Positions 26,133 to 35,700 of a stretch of DNA of 64,000 nucleotides are shown piece by piece. The DNA lies in assembly GCF_000423365.1 (NCBI RefSeq), contig NZ_AUHV01000002.1, positions 667,270 to 731,269 on the forward strand, in the 5' to 3' direction. The stretch's first letter is position 1. Each line of letters opens with the position of its first letter. Both the position numbers and the translations under genes were made by a program. This DNA is from Maritalea myrionectae DSM 19524 (GTDB lineage: Bacteria; Pseudomonadota; Alphaproteobacteria; Rhizobiales; Devosiaceae). The notes below the pieces were generated by a model. It did no database searches, was not told the origin of the DNA, and saw only the letters and a list, made by a program, of their open reading frames with translations.

Positions 26133-26482
26133 GGGCGGTATTCGGCCCATGTTTTGGGCGTTTCGCTGATCAAAACCGCACTGGTTTCCGGCCACCGCGC
26201 GTGGCACCACTTGTAAAAATGCAGCGCCATATTTTCCGCTGTGGACGGGCCGTCCATCACGTCATTCAAATGCCGGTGGTCGAAATGATCATCAATATAG
26301 GTTTTGAGCGGTTTAAGATCATGATAATCGCGCACAAAACCGTCTTGATTTAAGGTTTCGGCGGCCAGCTCCACAACGACAATATAGTTGTGGCCGTGCA
26401 ACCGCGCGCATTGATGGTCTGCGGGCAAATGGTCCAATTGATGCGAGGCGGAGAAATGAAATTCTTTGCGAATACGGAACAT
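26129..26482 (-). CDS. queD: 6-carboxytetrahydropterin synthase
   Basis: 117 residues of the QueD/PTPS fold. Zinc ligands are visible as His in FHFSASHQL and the pair in [10 protein letters not shown]; the catalytic Glu is near the C-terminus ([15 protein letters not shown]). It turns dihydroneopterin triphosphate into 6-carboxytetrahydropterin, the second step toward queuosine. It shares one base with the queC stop (TAATG) and overlaps queE by 4 bases. Confidence 0.94.
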   Translation of the reverse strand: MFRIRKEFHFSASHQLDHLPADHQCARLHGHNYIVVVELAAETLNQDGFVRDYHDLKPLKTYIDDHFDHRHLNDVMDGPSTAENMALHFYKWCHARWPETSAVLISETPKTWAEYRP

Positions 26483-27183
26483 TATCGCTTCTCCCCTTCT
26501 GCCACGGCTTCAAGCCAATAATCTGGATCAGCATAAAGTGTGGGGTCTGCCACGCCCGCAAGGTGGAAGGCTTCGCGGCGTTCGACACATGTGCCGCACC
26601 GGCCGCAATGCGCCTCGCCCCCTTTGTAGCAAGACCAGGTTTCAGCAAAAGGAGTGCTGTGTGCCGCGCCTTCTTTCACAATGTCTGCCTTGCTGCGCTC
26701 CACAAACGGGGTATAGAGCTGAACATTTGCATAGCCATCCAGCGCTGCCTTTTGCATCTTATCGAAGGCGCGGGTGAATTCGGGGCGGCAATCGGGATAG
26801 ATAAAATGGTCACCGCCATGCACCGCCGTGGCCACGGCCTCATCGCCATTGGCGGCGGCGATGCCAAAGCCGATGGTGAGCATGATGGCATTGCGGTTCG
26901 GCACCACGGTCACCCGCATTGTGTCCTCGGCATAGTGCCCATCCGGCACATCAATATCATCAGTGAGCGCAGAGCCAGATAAGGCGGCGCCGATGCCGCG
27001 CATATCCATGAGATGATGGGGCACATTTAAGCGCTTGGCAGCCGCGGCTGCAAAATCAAGCTCCTTGCGATGGCGTTGGCCATAATCGAAGGAGACAAGC
27101 CGGGTCAGCTCATGCTGATCGGCTATAATATGCGCGAGCGAGACGGAATCCAGCCCGCCCGAGCAGATAACGAGTGTTTTCAT
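26482..27183 (-). CDS. queC: 7-cyano-7-deazaguanine synthase
   Basis: 233 residues. The PP-loop ATPase motif SGGLDSVSLAH is at the N-terminus, with the zinc-binding Cys cluster CYKGGEAHCGRCGTCVERREAF near the C-terminus. It converts 7-carboxy-7-deazaguanine to preQ0 with ATP and ammonia. First gene of the queCDEF operon, so the whole preQ1 branch after GTP cyclohydrolase is encoded here. The leader upstream has hairpins but no preQ1 riboswitch that I could recognise. Confidence 0.95.
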   Translation of the reverse strand: MKTLVICSGGLDSVSLAHIIADQHELTRLVSFDYGQRHRKELDFAAAAAKRLNVPHHLMDMRGIGAALSGSALTDDIDVPDGHYAEDTMRVTVVPNRNAIMLTIGFGIAAANGDEAVATAVHGGDHFIYPDCRPEFTRAFDKMQKAALDGYANVQLYTPFVERSKADIVKEGAAHSTPFAETWSCYKGGEAHCGRCGTCVERREAFHLAGVADPTLYADPDYWLEAVAEGEKR

Positions 27184-27203
27184 TTTTAGGGCCCTTGTTT
27201 TGA

Positions 27204-27291
27204 TATCCGGGTAGGCTGCGACCGGAAAAGAGGTGTTCTAAACCATAGACCACCCCTAATGCAAGCCGGATATGCTGAGAAATCCGGCCTC
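27204..27291 (-). terminator. two stem-loops between the orphan permease gene and queC
   Basis: Reading the minus strand after the permease stop: GCCGGAT pairs with ATCCGGC (about 27266-27290), then AGGGGTG pairs with CACCTCT over 7 base pairs with one G-U and a 15-base loop, followed by a short TTT. They probably end permease transcription ahead of queC. Neither has a long T-tract. Confidence 0.4.
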
Positions 27292-27308
27292 TTGGTGCGG
27301 CGGGGCCG

Positions 27309-28151
27309 CTATTGCTTCACTGCACCGGCGGTGAGACCGGCGACCATGCGCCGTTGCACAAATGGAAAAATGAGCAAAACCGGTAAGATACCGATCAGGC
27401 TGGCAGCCATCACGTCGTTCCATCGCGCCACCGATCCTTGTGCATACGGAAATAACCCAAGCGGCAGGGGCTGCATTTCCGGCGTCCACAAAAAGGCGAA
27501 GGCGATCACAAATTGTTGCGAATAGGCGCCGATAAAGGTCGCGATCGCAACCACGGCGATGCCCGGCATGGCAATGGGCATGATGACTCGGCGCAAAATG
27601 TAGAGCCTTGAAGCGCCATCGACCCATGCGGCTTCTTCAAGCTCGCGGGGGATGGTCAACATGTAAGAGCGCAGCAGCCAGATGCCCACCGGGATCAAAA
27701 AGGTCGCGCCGGGCAAAATCACTGCCCAATAGGTATCAAGAAGCCCGAATTTGAGAAAAATCTTGAACAGGGGCAAAATAAAAACGGTCGGCCCAATCAT
27801 GGTGATGGTCAGAAATGCGGTGAGCAGCACCTCGCGGCCCTTAAACTCAAATCGCCCAAAGGCCCAAGCGGCGGGGATCACCGCAATCAGGGTCAGGATG
27901 GTCACGCTGCTGGCAATGAAAAAGCTGTTCCAAATATAGTGCCCGAGCAGAGGCACATGGTTCCACACACTGAAATAAGCGTCAAAGCTCATGCCTTCAG
28001 TGAAGACTTCATAGGGTATAGACACGATTTCCCGCCAAGGGCGCAGCGACACCAAAAATGCTTCAATGAAGGGCGCGAGGATAAAGGTGAGGAATATGGC
28101 GATGCCAATATAGATGCCCACAATCTCGTACCATCTATATTTGTTGATCAT
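27309..28151 (-). CDS. sugar-type ABC transporter permease (MalG family), orphan
   Basis: 280 residues with six predicted membrane helices. The EAA loop that docks on the ATPase is complete: EEAAWVDGASRLYILRRVIMPIAMPG. N-terminal helix IGIAIFLTFILAPFIEAFLVSL and the closing GLTAGAVKQ are typical of MalG-like permeases (CUT1). No partner permease, substrate-binding protein or ATPase gene lies within the window nearby, which is unusual, since these work as heterodimers with a MalF-like partner. Either it pairs with components elsewhere or it is a remnant. The frame is intact. Confidence 0.88.
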   Translation of the reverse strand: MINKYRWYEIVGIYIGIAIFLTFILAPFIEAFLVSLRPWREIVSIPYEVFTEGMSFDAYFSVWNHVPLLGHYIWNSFFIASSVTILTLIAVIPAAWAFGRFEFKGREVLLTAFLTITMIGPTVFILPLFKIFLKFGLLDTYWAVILPGATFLIPVGIWLLRSYMLTIPRELEEAAWVDGASRLYILRRVIMPIAMPGIAVVAIATFIGAYSQQFVIAFAFLWTPEMQPLPLGLFPYAQGSVARWNDVMAASLIGILPVLLIFPFVQRRMVAGLTAGAVKQ

Positions 28152-28466
28152 GCCTTGCTCCTAAAAAAATCTAAAAAGTCAGGGGAGACGCCCCCTTAAA
28201 TCGGAATAAATCGCGCTTAAGCGCAGGGGCGCTTGGGCAATTCTTACCTGTAATCAGAATGAAATCGAAAGATGGCCGAATTCCCAATTGTAGTAAACCT
28301 ACATATGAAATTGTTTTTAATCGGTTACGGAAATTCGAGTGAACTGAAATGGTTTGCATCAGGCACCAAGATTTCGCAGAAATGCCCCCCAAACTAATAG
28401 GTTTCCGGCTGGCCAGTGGCAAATATCGCCAATATAAGAACTATATGATGAGAAGGGATTGTTTAA
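28152..28466. other. intergenic region between divergent genes, with a 12-bp palindrome
   Basis: 315 bases without a credible gene, AT-rich in the second half. The perfect palindrome GCGCTTAAGCGC lies at 28213-28224, close to the start of the orphan permease, and could be an operator. Toward the other end AGAAGGGA is the ribosome site of the CYTH gene. Confidence 0.45.
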
Positions 28467-29054
28467 ATGCAACAGCGCTCTGACCACTTGGAAACCAAAG
28501 GCATGCTTTGTGATCCCGGCGATCATTTTAAAGGGCGCTTCGAGGTAGAGAGAAAATTCCGGGTGGCAGACATTGCGTCTGTGAGAGAACGCCTTGAAAA
28601 ATTATCAGCCATACCTTTTACCCTTGGCAATGCCGAAACTGACGTTTTTCTTGATTTACCCGATGGGCGACTTGAGGCTAACGGCCAGTTTCACACTCTC
28701 CGGCATATGCGCCCGTCTGAACGCGTTCTTTGGATTTCAAAAGGACCGGCAAAAGATGAATGTGTGGCAATGGACCTTGCCAATTATGATAAAGCACTCG
28801 CGATGCTAAAATCACTCGGCTTCATTGAGAAGCGGCAAATACACAAACGTCGAGATATCTATTTCATCGATAAATTTCACGTCACATTAGATCACGTAGA
28901 AGGTCTAGGTTCATTTGTTGAACTGGCAATAATGACCGACGATGAAGATTTGCTCCCCACGCTGCGCGACGAGGTGCAACACACAGCAATGGAGCTCAAA
29001 CTAACTAGCTATCCTGAGGAGCACCTGTCTTACCGTGAGCTCCTATTTGGCTGA
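28467..29054 (+). CDS. CYTH-domain protein (class IV adenylate cyclase / triphosphatase-like)
   Basis: 195 residues. The CYTH signature ExExK appears as FEVERKFRV at about 24-32, followed by the alternating charged strands of the triphosphate tunnel (RHMRPSERVLWISKGPAKDE, KRRDIYFIDKFHVTLDHVEGLGSFVELAI). The layout resembles CyaB/class IV cyclase and thiamine-triphosphatase proteins; activity on a triphosphate is likely, the exact substrate unknown. It is monocistronic, and base use is more AT-rich than in neighbouring genes, so recent transfer is possible. Confidence 0.82.
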   Translation: MQQRSDHLETKGMLCDPGDHFKGRFEVERKFRVADIASVRERLEKLSAIPFTLGNAETDVFLDLPDGRLEANGQFHTLRHMRPSERVLWISKGPAKDECVAMDLANYDKALAMLKSLGFIEKRQIHKRRDIYFIDKFHVTLDHVEGLGSFVELAIMTDDEDLLPTLRDEVQHTAMELKLTSYPEEHLSYRELLFG

Positions 29055-29082
29055 GCAGATGGAAGATGGCATCTTTCAACCG

Positions 29083-29781
29083 TTAAGCCGTGGCGAATTT
29101 CTCGTCGAACGAATAGCCGGCGCCGCGGACGGTGCGGATGGGGTCTTTTGAGCGGCCGCGGTTGATGGCTTTGCGCAGGCGGCCGACATGGACGTCGACG
29201 GTGCGTTCATCCACATAGACATCATGGCCCCAAACGCTATCCAGCAATTGCTCGCGGGTATACACCCGGCCTGGGCTTTGCATTAAATATTCCAGCAACC
29301 GATATTCGGTGGGGCCCAAATGCACCTCGCGACCGGAACGACTGACGCGGTGGGTTTGGCGGTCCAGTTCAATATCGCCTGCGGTGAGGCTTTGAGCTGT
29401 GAGATGCGGGTTGGAACGGCGGAGCAAAGCTTTAACTCGCGCCAGCAGCTCTGGCACGGAAAACGGCTTCACCACATAATCATCAGCACCAGTGGCCAAG
29501 CCGCGCACACGCTCTTCTTCTTCGCCACGTGCGGTCATCATAATGATGGGCGTGCGGGCTGTTTCTTCGCGGGTACGCCAGCGGCGGCATAATTCAATAC
29601 CCGACAGGCCCGGCAGCATCCAATCAAGCAAAATCAAATCTGGCACTTCTTCGCGCATGATCAAAGCGGCTTCGTCACCGCTTTCGGCGGCGGAGACCTT
29701 ATAGCCTTCTGCTTCCAGATTATAGCGCAGCATTAATGCCAGATCGGCTTCATCTTCGACGATCAGTATGTGTGGTGACAT
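29083..29781 (-). CDS. phoB: phosphate regulon response regulator PhoB
   Basis: 232 residues: receiver domain with phospho-acceptor Asp53 (DLILLDWMLPGLSG) and Lys in DDYVVKPFSVPEL, then a winged-helix OmpR-type DNA-binding domain (LLEYLMQSPGRVYTREQLLDSVWG, ERTVDVHVGRLRKAIN). It activates genes with Pho boxes when phosphate is scarce. Last gene of the phoR-pstSCAB-phoU-phoB run. Confidence 0.95.
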   Translation of the reverse strand: MSPHILIVEDEADLALMLRYNLEAEGYKVSAAESGDEAALIMREEVPDLILLDWMLPGLSGIELCRRWRTREETARTPIIMMTARGEEEERVRGLATGADDYVVKPFSVPELLARVKALLRRSNPHLTAQSLTAGDIELDRQTHRVSRSGREVHLGPTEYRLLEYLMQSPGRVYTREQLLDSVWGHDVYVDERTVDVHVGRLRKAINRGRSKDPIRTVRGAGYSFDEKFATA

Positions 29782-29805
29782 AACCCCAACCTCGCAGTTT
29801 TTGGC

Positions 29806-30510
29806 TTATCCCAAAGAGACCTTGCCGCTCTCAATATCGTTATAAAGATTGCCGCCTGTTTCCAAATAATAGGCTGCTTCTGCGATATTGGTCGCGTGGT
29901 CGCCTGCGCGTTCCAGATTTTTGGCGCAGAACAACAAATGCGTGCAATCGGTGATGTTGCGCGGATCTTCCATCATATAGGTGAGGAATTCGCGGAACAG
30001 TGAGATGTACAGCGAGTCCACTTCATCATCACGACGGCACACATCAATGGCGATTTTTGAATCCCGTGCGGTGAACGCATCCAGCGCGCGCTTGACCTGC
30101 TGCAAAGACAGGTCCGACATATGCCGCACGCCATTATAAAGCTGCTTGGACACACGTTGACTGTCGATATGAAGGGTCCGGCGCGACAGGTTTTTGGCAA
30201 TGTCGCCAATGCGCTCCAGATCGTTAGCCACGTGGATCGCGGAAACGATGTGACGCAAATCGCCAGCCATGGGTTGGCGACGGGCGATCATGGAGACGGC
30301 CTGCTCGTCAATCAGGCGCTGCATATCATCCACGCGCTTGTCGCCATTGGCGGTTTGCTTGGCCAGCTCATGATCCACACGGATCAGTGCTTGGGTGGCG
30401 TTGGTGATGGCCACCTCCACCATGCCGCCCATTTCTGAAATGGCGCGCGTCAAAGATGTCAGTTCATCTTCGTAAGAGGTAACAATATGTTCGTTATCTG
30501 GAGTTGCCAT
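29806..30510 (-). CDS. phoU: phosphate signalling protein PhoU
   Basis: 234 residues, all-helical, two tandem PhoU repeats (about 15-105 and 120-215) with acidic metal-binding motifs such as DKRVDDMQRLIDEQ and CRRDDEVDSLY. It links the Pst transporter to PhoR and keeps the Pho regulon off when phosphate is plentiful. It lies between pstB and phoB, 24 bases from each. Confidence 0.95.
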   Translation of the reverse strand: MATPDNEHIVTSYEDELTSLTRAISEMGGMVEVAITNATQALIRVDHELAKQTANGDKRVDDMQRLIDEQAVSMIARRQPMAGDLRHIVSAIHVANDLERIGDIAKNLSRRTLHIDSQRVSKQLYNGVRHMSDLSLQQVKRALDAFTARDSKIAIDVCRRDDEVDSLYISLFREFLTYMMEDPRNITDCTHLLFCAKNLERAGDHATNIAEAAYYLETGGNLYNDIESGKVSLG

Positions 30511-30534
30511 AATTATGTCTTTCGCCGCTTATTA

Positions 30535-31350
30535 TTACCCGATACGCCCTGTAATATAGTCTTGCGTCTTTTTGTTGATCGGGTTGGTGAAAATCTGGTC
30601 AGTTGGGCCCTCTTCAATCAGCTTGCCCAAATGGAAGAACGCTGTTTTCTGGCTCACCCGCGCCGCCTGCTGCATGGAGTGGGTCACGATTACAATCGTA
30701 AAGTTCGCGCGCAATTCGTCAATCAATTCTTCAATAATCGCTGTGGCGATGGGATCGAGCGCTGAGCATGGCTCGTCCATCAGCAACACTTCAGGCTGCG
30801 TGGCAATGGCGCGGGCAATGCACAAACGCTGCTGCTGACCGCCGGAAAGGCCGGTGCCAGGCTGATCCAGACGATCCTTGACTTCTTCCCAAAGGCCCGC
30901 ACGGCGCAAGGACGAGGTGACCAAATCGTCCAGCTCATCCTTTGAACGTGTCATCCCGTGGATGCGCGGACCATAGGCCACATTCTCATATATGCTTTTG
31001 GGGAATGGGTTTGGCTTTTGGAACACCATGCCCACGCGGGCACGCAGCTCAACCACGTCGATATTTTTGTCGTAAATATCTTGCTCGTCCAACACGATCT
31101 TGCCGGTCACCTTACACACATCGATGGTGTCGTTCATGCGGTTCAAGCAACGCAGGAAGGTGGATTTACCGCAGCCCGAAGGCCCAATCAAAGAGATCAC
31201 CTGATTTTTGTAGATATTCAAATCCACATCAAACAGCGCCTGCTTATCGCCGTAAAACACGTTAACGCCGTTGCCGCTCATTTTCAGCTTGCCCGCTTTA
31301 TCTGCCGGCGCTTGCGCGGCGGTGGCGGCCAAATTTGCGTCTACACTCAT
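30535..31350 (-). CDS. pstB: phosphate ABC transporter ATPase
   Basis: 271 residues from the second of two adjacent ATG codons, spaced better from GAGG. Walker [20 protein letters not shown], signature [16 protein letters not shown] and Walker [15 protein letters not shown] are complete. An N-terminal extension of about 25 residues is Ala/Asp-rich. It drives high-affinity phosphate import with PstC and PstA. Confidence 0.95.
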   Translation of the reverse strand: MSVDANLAATAAQAPADKAGKLKMSGNGVNVFYGDKQALFDVDLNIYKNQVISLIGPSGCGKSTFLRCLNRMNDTIDVCKVTGKIVLDEQDIYDKNIDVVELRARVGMVFQKPNPFPKSIYENVAYGPRIHGMTRSKDELDDLVTSSLRRAGLWEEVKDRLDQPGTGLSGGQQQRLCIARAIATQPEVLLMDEPCSALDPIATAIIEELIDELRANFTIVIVTHSMQQAARVSQKTAFFHLGKLIEEGPTDQIFTNPINKKTQDYITGRIG

Positions 31351-31388
31351 CATCTACCTCAATATATGTGGTTGCACCGAAGCTCGGC

Positions 31389-33221
31389 TTACCAGCGGCG
31401 TTCGAAACGTTTGCGCAGGACAACAGCAAGCGCGTTCATTGCAATCAAAAAGCCCAACAACACCATAATCGCAGCCGATGTACGTTGTTGGAAGGCGGGT
31501 TCAGGAAAATCGGCCCACATGAAGATTTGTACCGGCAACACTGTGGATGGATCGGAAAAGCCCATCGGAATATCGACCACAAAGGCCACCATGCCGATCA
31601 TCAAAAGCGGTGCTGTTTCGCCCAAGGCTTGCGCCATGCCAATGATGGTGCCGGTGAGAATGCCAGGCATGGCCAATGGCAACACATGGTGCAGCACTGT
31701 TTGCAAGCGCGAGGCACCAATGCCGAGGGCCGCTTCGCGGATCGATGGTGGCACGGCGCGCAATGCGGCACGTGAGGCGATGATGATGGTGGGCAATGTC
31801 ATCAACGCCAAGACCATACCGCCAACGTAAGGCGCGGAGCGATCCAGTTCAAAATAATTGAGGAACACCGCCAAACCGAGCAAACCAAACACGATGGAGG
31901 GCACAGCGGCGAGGTTGTTGATGTTCACCTCAATCAAGGTGGTCCAGCGGTTTTTCGGCGCGAACTCTTCCAGATAGATCGCGGCGGCTACCCCCAAGGG
32001 GAACGACAAGAGCAAGGTGACAATCAGGGTCAGGGCCGAGCCAACCGCCGCACCGAGCACACCCGCCATTTCCGGCTCACGGCTGGCGCCGCGGGTGAAG
32101 AAAATTGTGTTGAGGCCCGAGCGGACATAGCCACGCTCGACCAGCTCATCCGTCCAAACGATTTCCTGGTCGGTGAATTTGCGATTGGCCTCAGGCACTT
32201 CGAGCACACGGATATTCCACTGATTAGCAGCGATTGACGTTGTGGCCTCGTTAAGTGGCATATATTCAACCACATTGGCTGTGGTGGACGTGACCTGCTC
32301 TACCTTGAGCACCGCATCATTGGCGTAGACCAGCACAGACAACATTTCGCCGGTCAGCTTTTCGCCCAAGCCAGGATTGGCCACGCGGCTCTCAATAGCG
32401 TTGGTTTGCTCTTCAAGCTGCTTAATGCGCGCTTCGAGCACCGAAATATCTGATTGCGAACGCTCAAGTTCAGCTTCCAACCGAGACTTCACATTGGCGT
32501 TGGTTTCTGCTGGAATGCGCCCTTGCAAGGCTTCGATATCACCACGGGTTTTATTGAGTGACAATTGCAAGCCTGATTGCTGGTCGCGCATGCTGGCGGC
32601 CTGATTTTTCAATGCTTCTTTGGCGCGGGCCAATGCATCGGCAAACACAGGTTCATCGGCAATCAAGCGCAACCCCTTATCATTGCGATCAACTTGTAAG
32701 GCGCCATTGCCTTCGATGATAGAATCGTTGGTGATTTGGCCCTTAAGGTAAAGATCGGCAAAATCTGAAATCGGGATTTCCAGGCGCTTATCACTGCCCA
32801 GCACACTTGGGTCATCGAGCACTTGCTGGCGCAAGTAAACAGGAGCGCCCGACGACAAGAGGCCGCTCAGCGCGCGTTTCTCGCTCCGCCCCGTTACACT
32901 TGGAAATTGATCACGAATGGCGTCGCGCACGACCGCGTCATAATTGGCTTTGCGCAAGCTGTCATATGATCCATCCGTATCCAGTTTTTCTTTGGTCAGC
33001 TCGAACGGCAGATTGACGAAATTGAATGTGAAGGCTGGCATGCCCTGAAAAACAACGGTGGAAAGCAGCAACAGCAAAAACGCGACAGAAACGCCAATGG
33101 CTGATCGACCGAGCCATTTAAACAATGACTCGCCGCGATAACGCTTTGCCAAGCGTGAACGCGCATCATCGCTGGTATGGATCGAGGCCTTCTCCACATT
33201 GCCACCTGTTAAATCAGTCAT
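31389..33221 (-). CDS. pstA: phosphate ABC transporter permease PstA, long form with N-terminal extension
   Basis: 610 residues, twice the E. coli size. The C-terminal half is the PstA permease (GVAAAIYLEEFAPKNRWTTLIEVNINNLAAVPSIVFGLLG, AALRAVPPSIREAALGIGASRLQTVLHHVLPLAMPG). The N-terminal half has one membrane anchor (IGVSVAFLLLLLSTVVFQGMPAF), then a large periplasmic region of the DUF3333 type with a coiled coil at roughly 210-285 (LQLSLNKTRGDIEALQGRIP, LEAELERSQSDISVLEARIKQLEEQ). Long PstA of this kind is usual in alphaproteobacteria. It overlaps pstC by 8 bases. Confidence 0.93.
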   Translation of the reverse strand: MTDLTGGNVEKASIHTSDDARSRLAKRYRGESLFKWLGRSAIGVSVAFLLLLLSTVVFQGMPAFTFNFVNLPFELTKEKLDTDGSYDSLRKANYDAVVRDAIRDQFPSVTGRSEKRALSGLLSSGAPVYLRQQVLDDPSVLGSDKRLEIPISDFADLYLKGQITNDSIIEGNGALQVDRNDKGLRLIADEPVFADALARAKEALKNQAASMRDQQSGLQLSLNKTRGDIEALQGRIPAETNANVKSRLEAELERSQSDISVLEARIKQLEEQTNAIESRVANPGLGEKLTGEMLSVLVYANDAVLKVEQVTSTTANVVEYMPLNEATTSIAANQWNIRVLEVPEANRKFTDQEIVWTDELVERGYVRSGLNTIFFTRGASREPEMAGVLGAAVGSALTLIVTLLLSFPLGVAAAIYLEEFAPKNRWTTLIEVNINNLAAVPSIVFGLLGLAVFLNYFELDRSAPYVGGMVLALMTLPTIIIASRAALRAVPPSIREAALGIGASRLQTVLHHVLPLAMPGILTGTIIGMAQALGETAPLLMIGMVAFVVDIPMGFSDPSTVLPVQIFMWADFPEPAFQQRTSAAIMVLLGFLIAMNALAVVLRKRFERRW

Positions 33222-34605
33222 ATTGCTCTCGATATTTTTGGATCACCCGAAGCGCAATGACGTTCAGCAGCAGGGTAACGCAAAACAGCACCAAGCCCAA
33301 GGCAAAGGCAGCGAGTGTTTTTGCGCTATCGAACTCCTGGTCACCGACAAGCAGGGTTACAATTTGCACGGTTACGGTGGTTACCGCCTCAAGGGGGTTC
33401 ACCGTCATATTGGCGGAAAGGCCAGCGGCCATCACCACAATCATGGTTTCGCCAATGGCGCGGGAAATGGCCAGCATCAGGGCAGACACAATGCCGGGCA
33501 ACGCCGCTGGTAAAATCACGCGTCGAATGGTTTCTGATTTGGTGGCGCCCAAGCCAGCAGACCCATCCCGCAAACTCTGCGGCACCGCATTGATCACATC
33601 GTCTGACAAGGAGGAGACGAAAGGAATGATCATGATGCCCATGACCAACCCCGCCGCCAACGCGCTTTCAGACGACACTGAAATGCCCACGGCCTCACCT
33701 GTGTTGCGGAAGAACGGGGCCACGGTCAACGCGGCGAAAAAGCCGTAAACCACGGTGGGGATGCCGGCCAAAACTTCCAAAATGGGTTTGGCTGTAGCGC
33801 GCAGTTTTGGCGACGCATAGTCGGACAGATAAATGGCGGACATTAGCCCAATCGGCGCGGCGACAAGAATGGCAATCGCGGTGATCAACAATGTGCCGGC
33901 AAATACTGGAATGGCACCGAAGACTTCTGAATTTCGGCCCGTGGCTTCCTCGCCAACGCCTTCAAAAGCGCTTTGCGGGCTCCAGTGCGTGCCGAACAAA
34001 AAGTCCAGGAAATTCACTTTTTGGAAGAAGTGAATGCTTTCAAAAATCAGGGACAGCACGATGCCAAGCGTGGTGAGAATGGCCACGCCAGATGCGGCGA
34101 TCAAAACGACCATGACTGTTTTTTCAACAATCTGGCGGGCGCGCAAATCTTTACTGATCGCGCGCACGGCGAACCAACTGCCCACAATCACCAAAACGGC
34201 AACCACAGCCTGCAGGGCCAACGCCGTGTTGGCCACAAATGACCGATAAGCCTCAACCGCATTGACCTCGATCGCGCCCAGCGCACTCAAATCTGTGCGG
34301 TTCGCGAACGAGCGCATGTTGCGCATCAATGCTTGCTGTTCAATTGTCGCCAGATTGGCAAAATCGGCACCAAGCTGAGACGCGACAAACGCATTGGTCA
34401 AATAGCGGGAAAATAAAAGCCAGGTGAAGAACACCAAAACGGCGGGCACGATGCCGCAAATCATGACAAAGGCGCCATGAAAACCGGGTTTTGAGTGGAG
34501 AAGAGTCGAGTCCCCACCTACCGCGGAGACAGCACGAGAGCGGCCAACATAAAACAGCGCACCTGCTGTTAAAACCAAAATGAGTACGAAGAACCAGCCT
34601 TGCAC
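33214..34605 (-). CDS. pstC: phosphate ABC transporter permease PstC
   Basis: 463 residues, also longer than E. coli PstC. Two N-terminal helices and a periplasmic stretch (about 70-130) precede a third helix and then the permease core, with TLLITAIAILVAAPIGLMSAIYLSDYA and the ATPase-docking segment VPQSLRDGSAGLGATKSETIRRVILPAALPG. It forms the membrane channel with PstA. The start is at ATG 34605; a 93-bp gap with a hairpin separates it from pstS. Confidence 0.93.
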   Translation of the reverse strand: MQGWFFVLILVLTAGALFYVGRSRAVSAVGGDSTLLHSKPGFHGAFVMICGIVPAVLVFFTWLLFSRYLTNAFVASQLGADFANLATIEQQALMRNMRSFANRTDLSALGAIEVNAVEAYRSFVANTALALQAVVAVLVIVGSWFAVRAISKDLRARQIVEKTVMVVLIAASGVAILTTLGIVLSLIFESIHFFQKVNFLDFLFGTHWSPQSAFEGVGEEATGRNSEVFGAIPVFAGTLLITAIAILVAAPIGLMSAIYLSDYASPKLRATAKPILEVLAGIPTVVYGFFAALTVAPFFRNTGEAVGISVSSESALAAGLVMGIMIIPFVSSLSDDVINAVPQSLRDGSAGLGATKSETIRRVILPAALPGIVSALMLAISRAIGETMIVVMAAGLSANMTVNPLEAVTTVTVQIVTLLVGDQEFDSAKTLAAFALGLVLFCVTLLLNVIALRVIQKYREQYD

Positions 34606-34654
34606 CTTGCCACCCCGTTCTTAATCATTGATGCCCTTTAAGAGCACATGGGCC

Positions 34655-34675
34655 GCCCCGGGGAAAGCCCCGAAG
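34655..34675 (-). terminator. hairpin between pstS and pstC
   Basis: CGGGG (34659-34663) and CCCCG (34668-34672) with a 4-base loop, no T-tract on the minus strand. Its place suggests an RNA structure that stabilises the pstS message or partly stops transcription, giving more binding protein than permease. Confidence 0.35.
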
Positions 34676-34698
34676 CGACTCTTATTCAGTGAAAAGAT

Positions 34699-35700
34699 TT
34701 ACATCTTTTCAGCAGGCACCAAGTTCTCGGCGTCTGATTTGAATTCGGCACGTGCTTCCGCAGGCAATGGGATCAGACCTTTTTCAGTCAAATAACCTTC
34801 ATCGCCCCAAGCAGCTTCGTTGGTGAATTCAGCAACATATTCTTGAATGCCAGGGATCACGCCAACATGCTCTTTTTTCACATAGAAATAGAGTGAGCGA
34901 GAAACTGGGTAATCGCCATCAGCAATGGCATCAAAAGTTGGCTCGACGCCATCAACGGTTGCACCTTTGATTTTGTCAGCGTTTTGATCCAAGAAAGAGA
35001 AACCGAAGATGCCAACGGCAGCTGGGTTTGCTTCAAGCTTTTGCACGATCAAATTGTCGTTTTCGCCTGCATCGATGAATGCGCCATCTTCACGGATTTC
35101 GCCACATGCATCTTCTTCGATGCCTTCCTGGCAAGATTCTTCCATCACCAACTCAACAAACGCGTCGCGAGTGCCTGAGGTTGGTGGTGGGCCAAGTACT
35201 TCAATTTTTGAAGCTGGCAATGATGGGTCAATGTCTGACCAGTTTACATATGGATTGGCGATGATCTGGCCATCCACAACAACGTTCTTCGCCAAGGCCG
35301 CAAAAATCTGATCGCGGCTTACAGACAAGTCCGCACCTGATTTTGCGCCAGCCAATACGATACCGTCGAAGCCAACTTTAACTTCAACAGGTGTTGCGCC
35401 ATTGGCCATGCACTTATCGATTTCAGAGTTTTTAATGCGACGTGATGCGTTTGTGATGTCTGGCGTACCTTCGCCAACACCTTCGCAGAACAATTTCAGA
35501 CCGCCGCCTGAACCAGTGGATTCAACAACAGGTGTTGGGAAATCACTTGTTTGACCAAAACGCTCTGCAACTGCTGTAGCGAATGGAAATACAGTGGAAG
35601 AACCTACGATTGAGATTTGGTCACGTGCTTGTGCACCAGTTGCGGCAACTGTGCCTGCAACAACCAAAGCAGCAACACTTGCATATTGGGCGAATTTCAT
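34699..35700 (-). CDS. pstS: phosphate ABC transporter substrate-binding protein
   Basis: 333 residues with a Sec signal peptide (MKFAQYASVAALVVAGTVAATGAQA, likely cut after AQA). The phosphate-binding loop IVGSSTVFPFATAVAE and ESTGSGGGLKLFCEG are diagnostic. The two Cys pairs (CEG...CMANG; CQEGIEEDACGE) may form disulfides. It catches phosphate in the periplasm for PstCAB. A Pho box lies 133 bases upstream of the start. Confidence 0.95.
   Translation of the reverse strand: MKFAQYASVAALVVAGTVAATGAQARDQISIVGSSTVFPFATAVAERFGQTSDFPTPVVESTGSGGGLKLFCEGVGEGTPDITNASRRIKNSEIDKCMANGATPVEVKVGFDGIVLAGAKSGADLSVSRDQIFAALAKNVVVDGQIIANPYVNWSDIDPSLPASKIEVLGPPPTSGTRDAFVELVMEESCQEGIEEDACGEIREDGAFIDAGENDNLIVQKLEANPAAVGIFGFSFLDQNADKIKGATVDGVEPTFDAIADGDYPVSRSLYFYVKKEHVGVIPGIQEYVAEFTNEAAWGDEGYLTEKGLIPLPAEARAEFKSDAENLVPAEKM

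Noticed and set aside
27184-27308. preQ1 riboswitch in front of queC
   Set aside because: The leader has two simple stem-loops but not the short C-rich preQ1-I pseudoknot with its A-rich tail, and nothing fitting preQ1-II or III. A terminator for the upstream gene explains it better.
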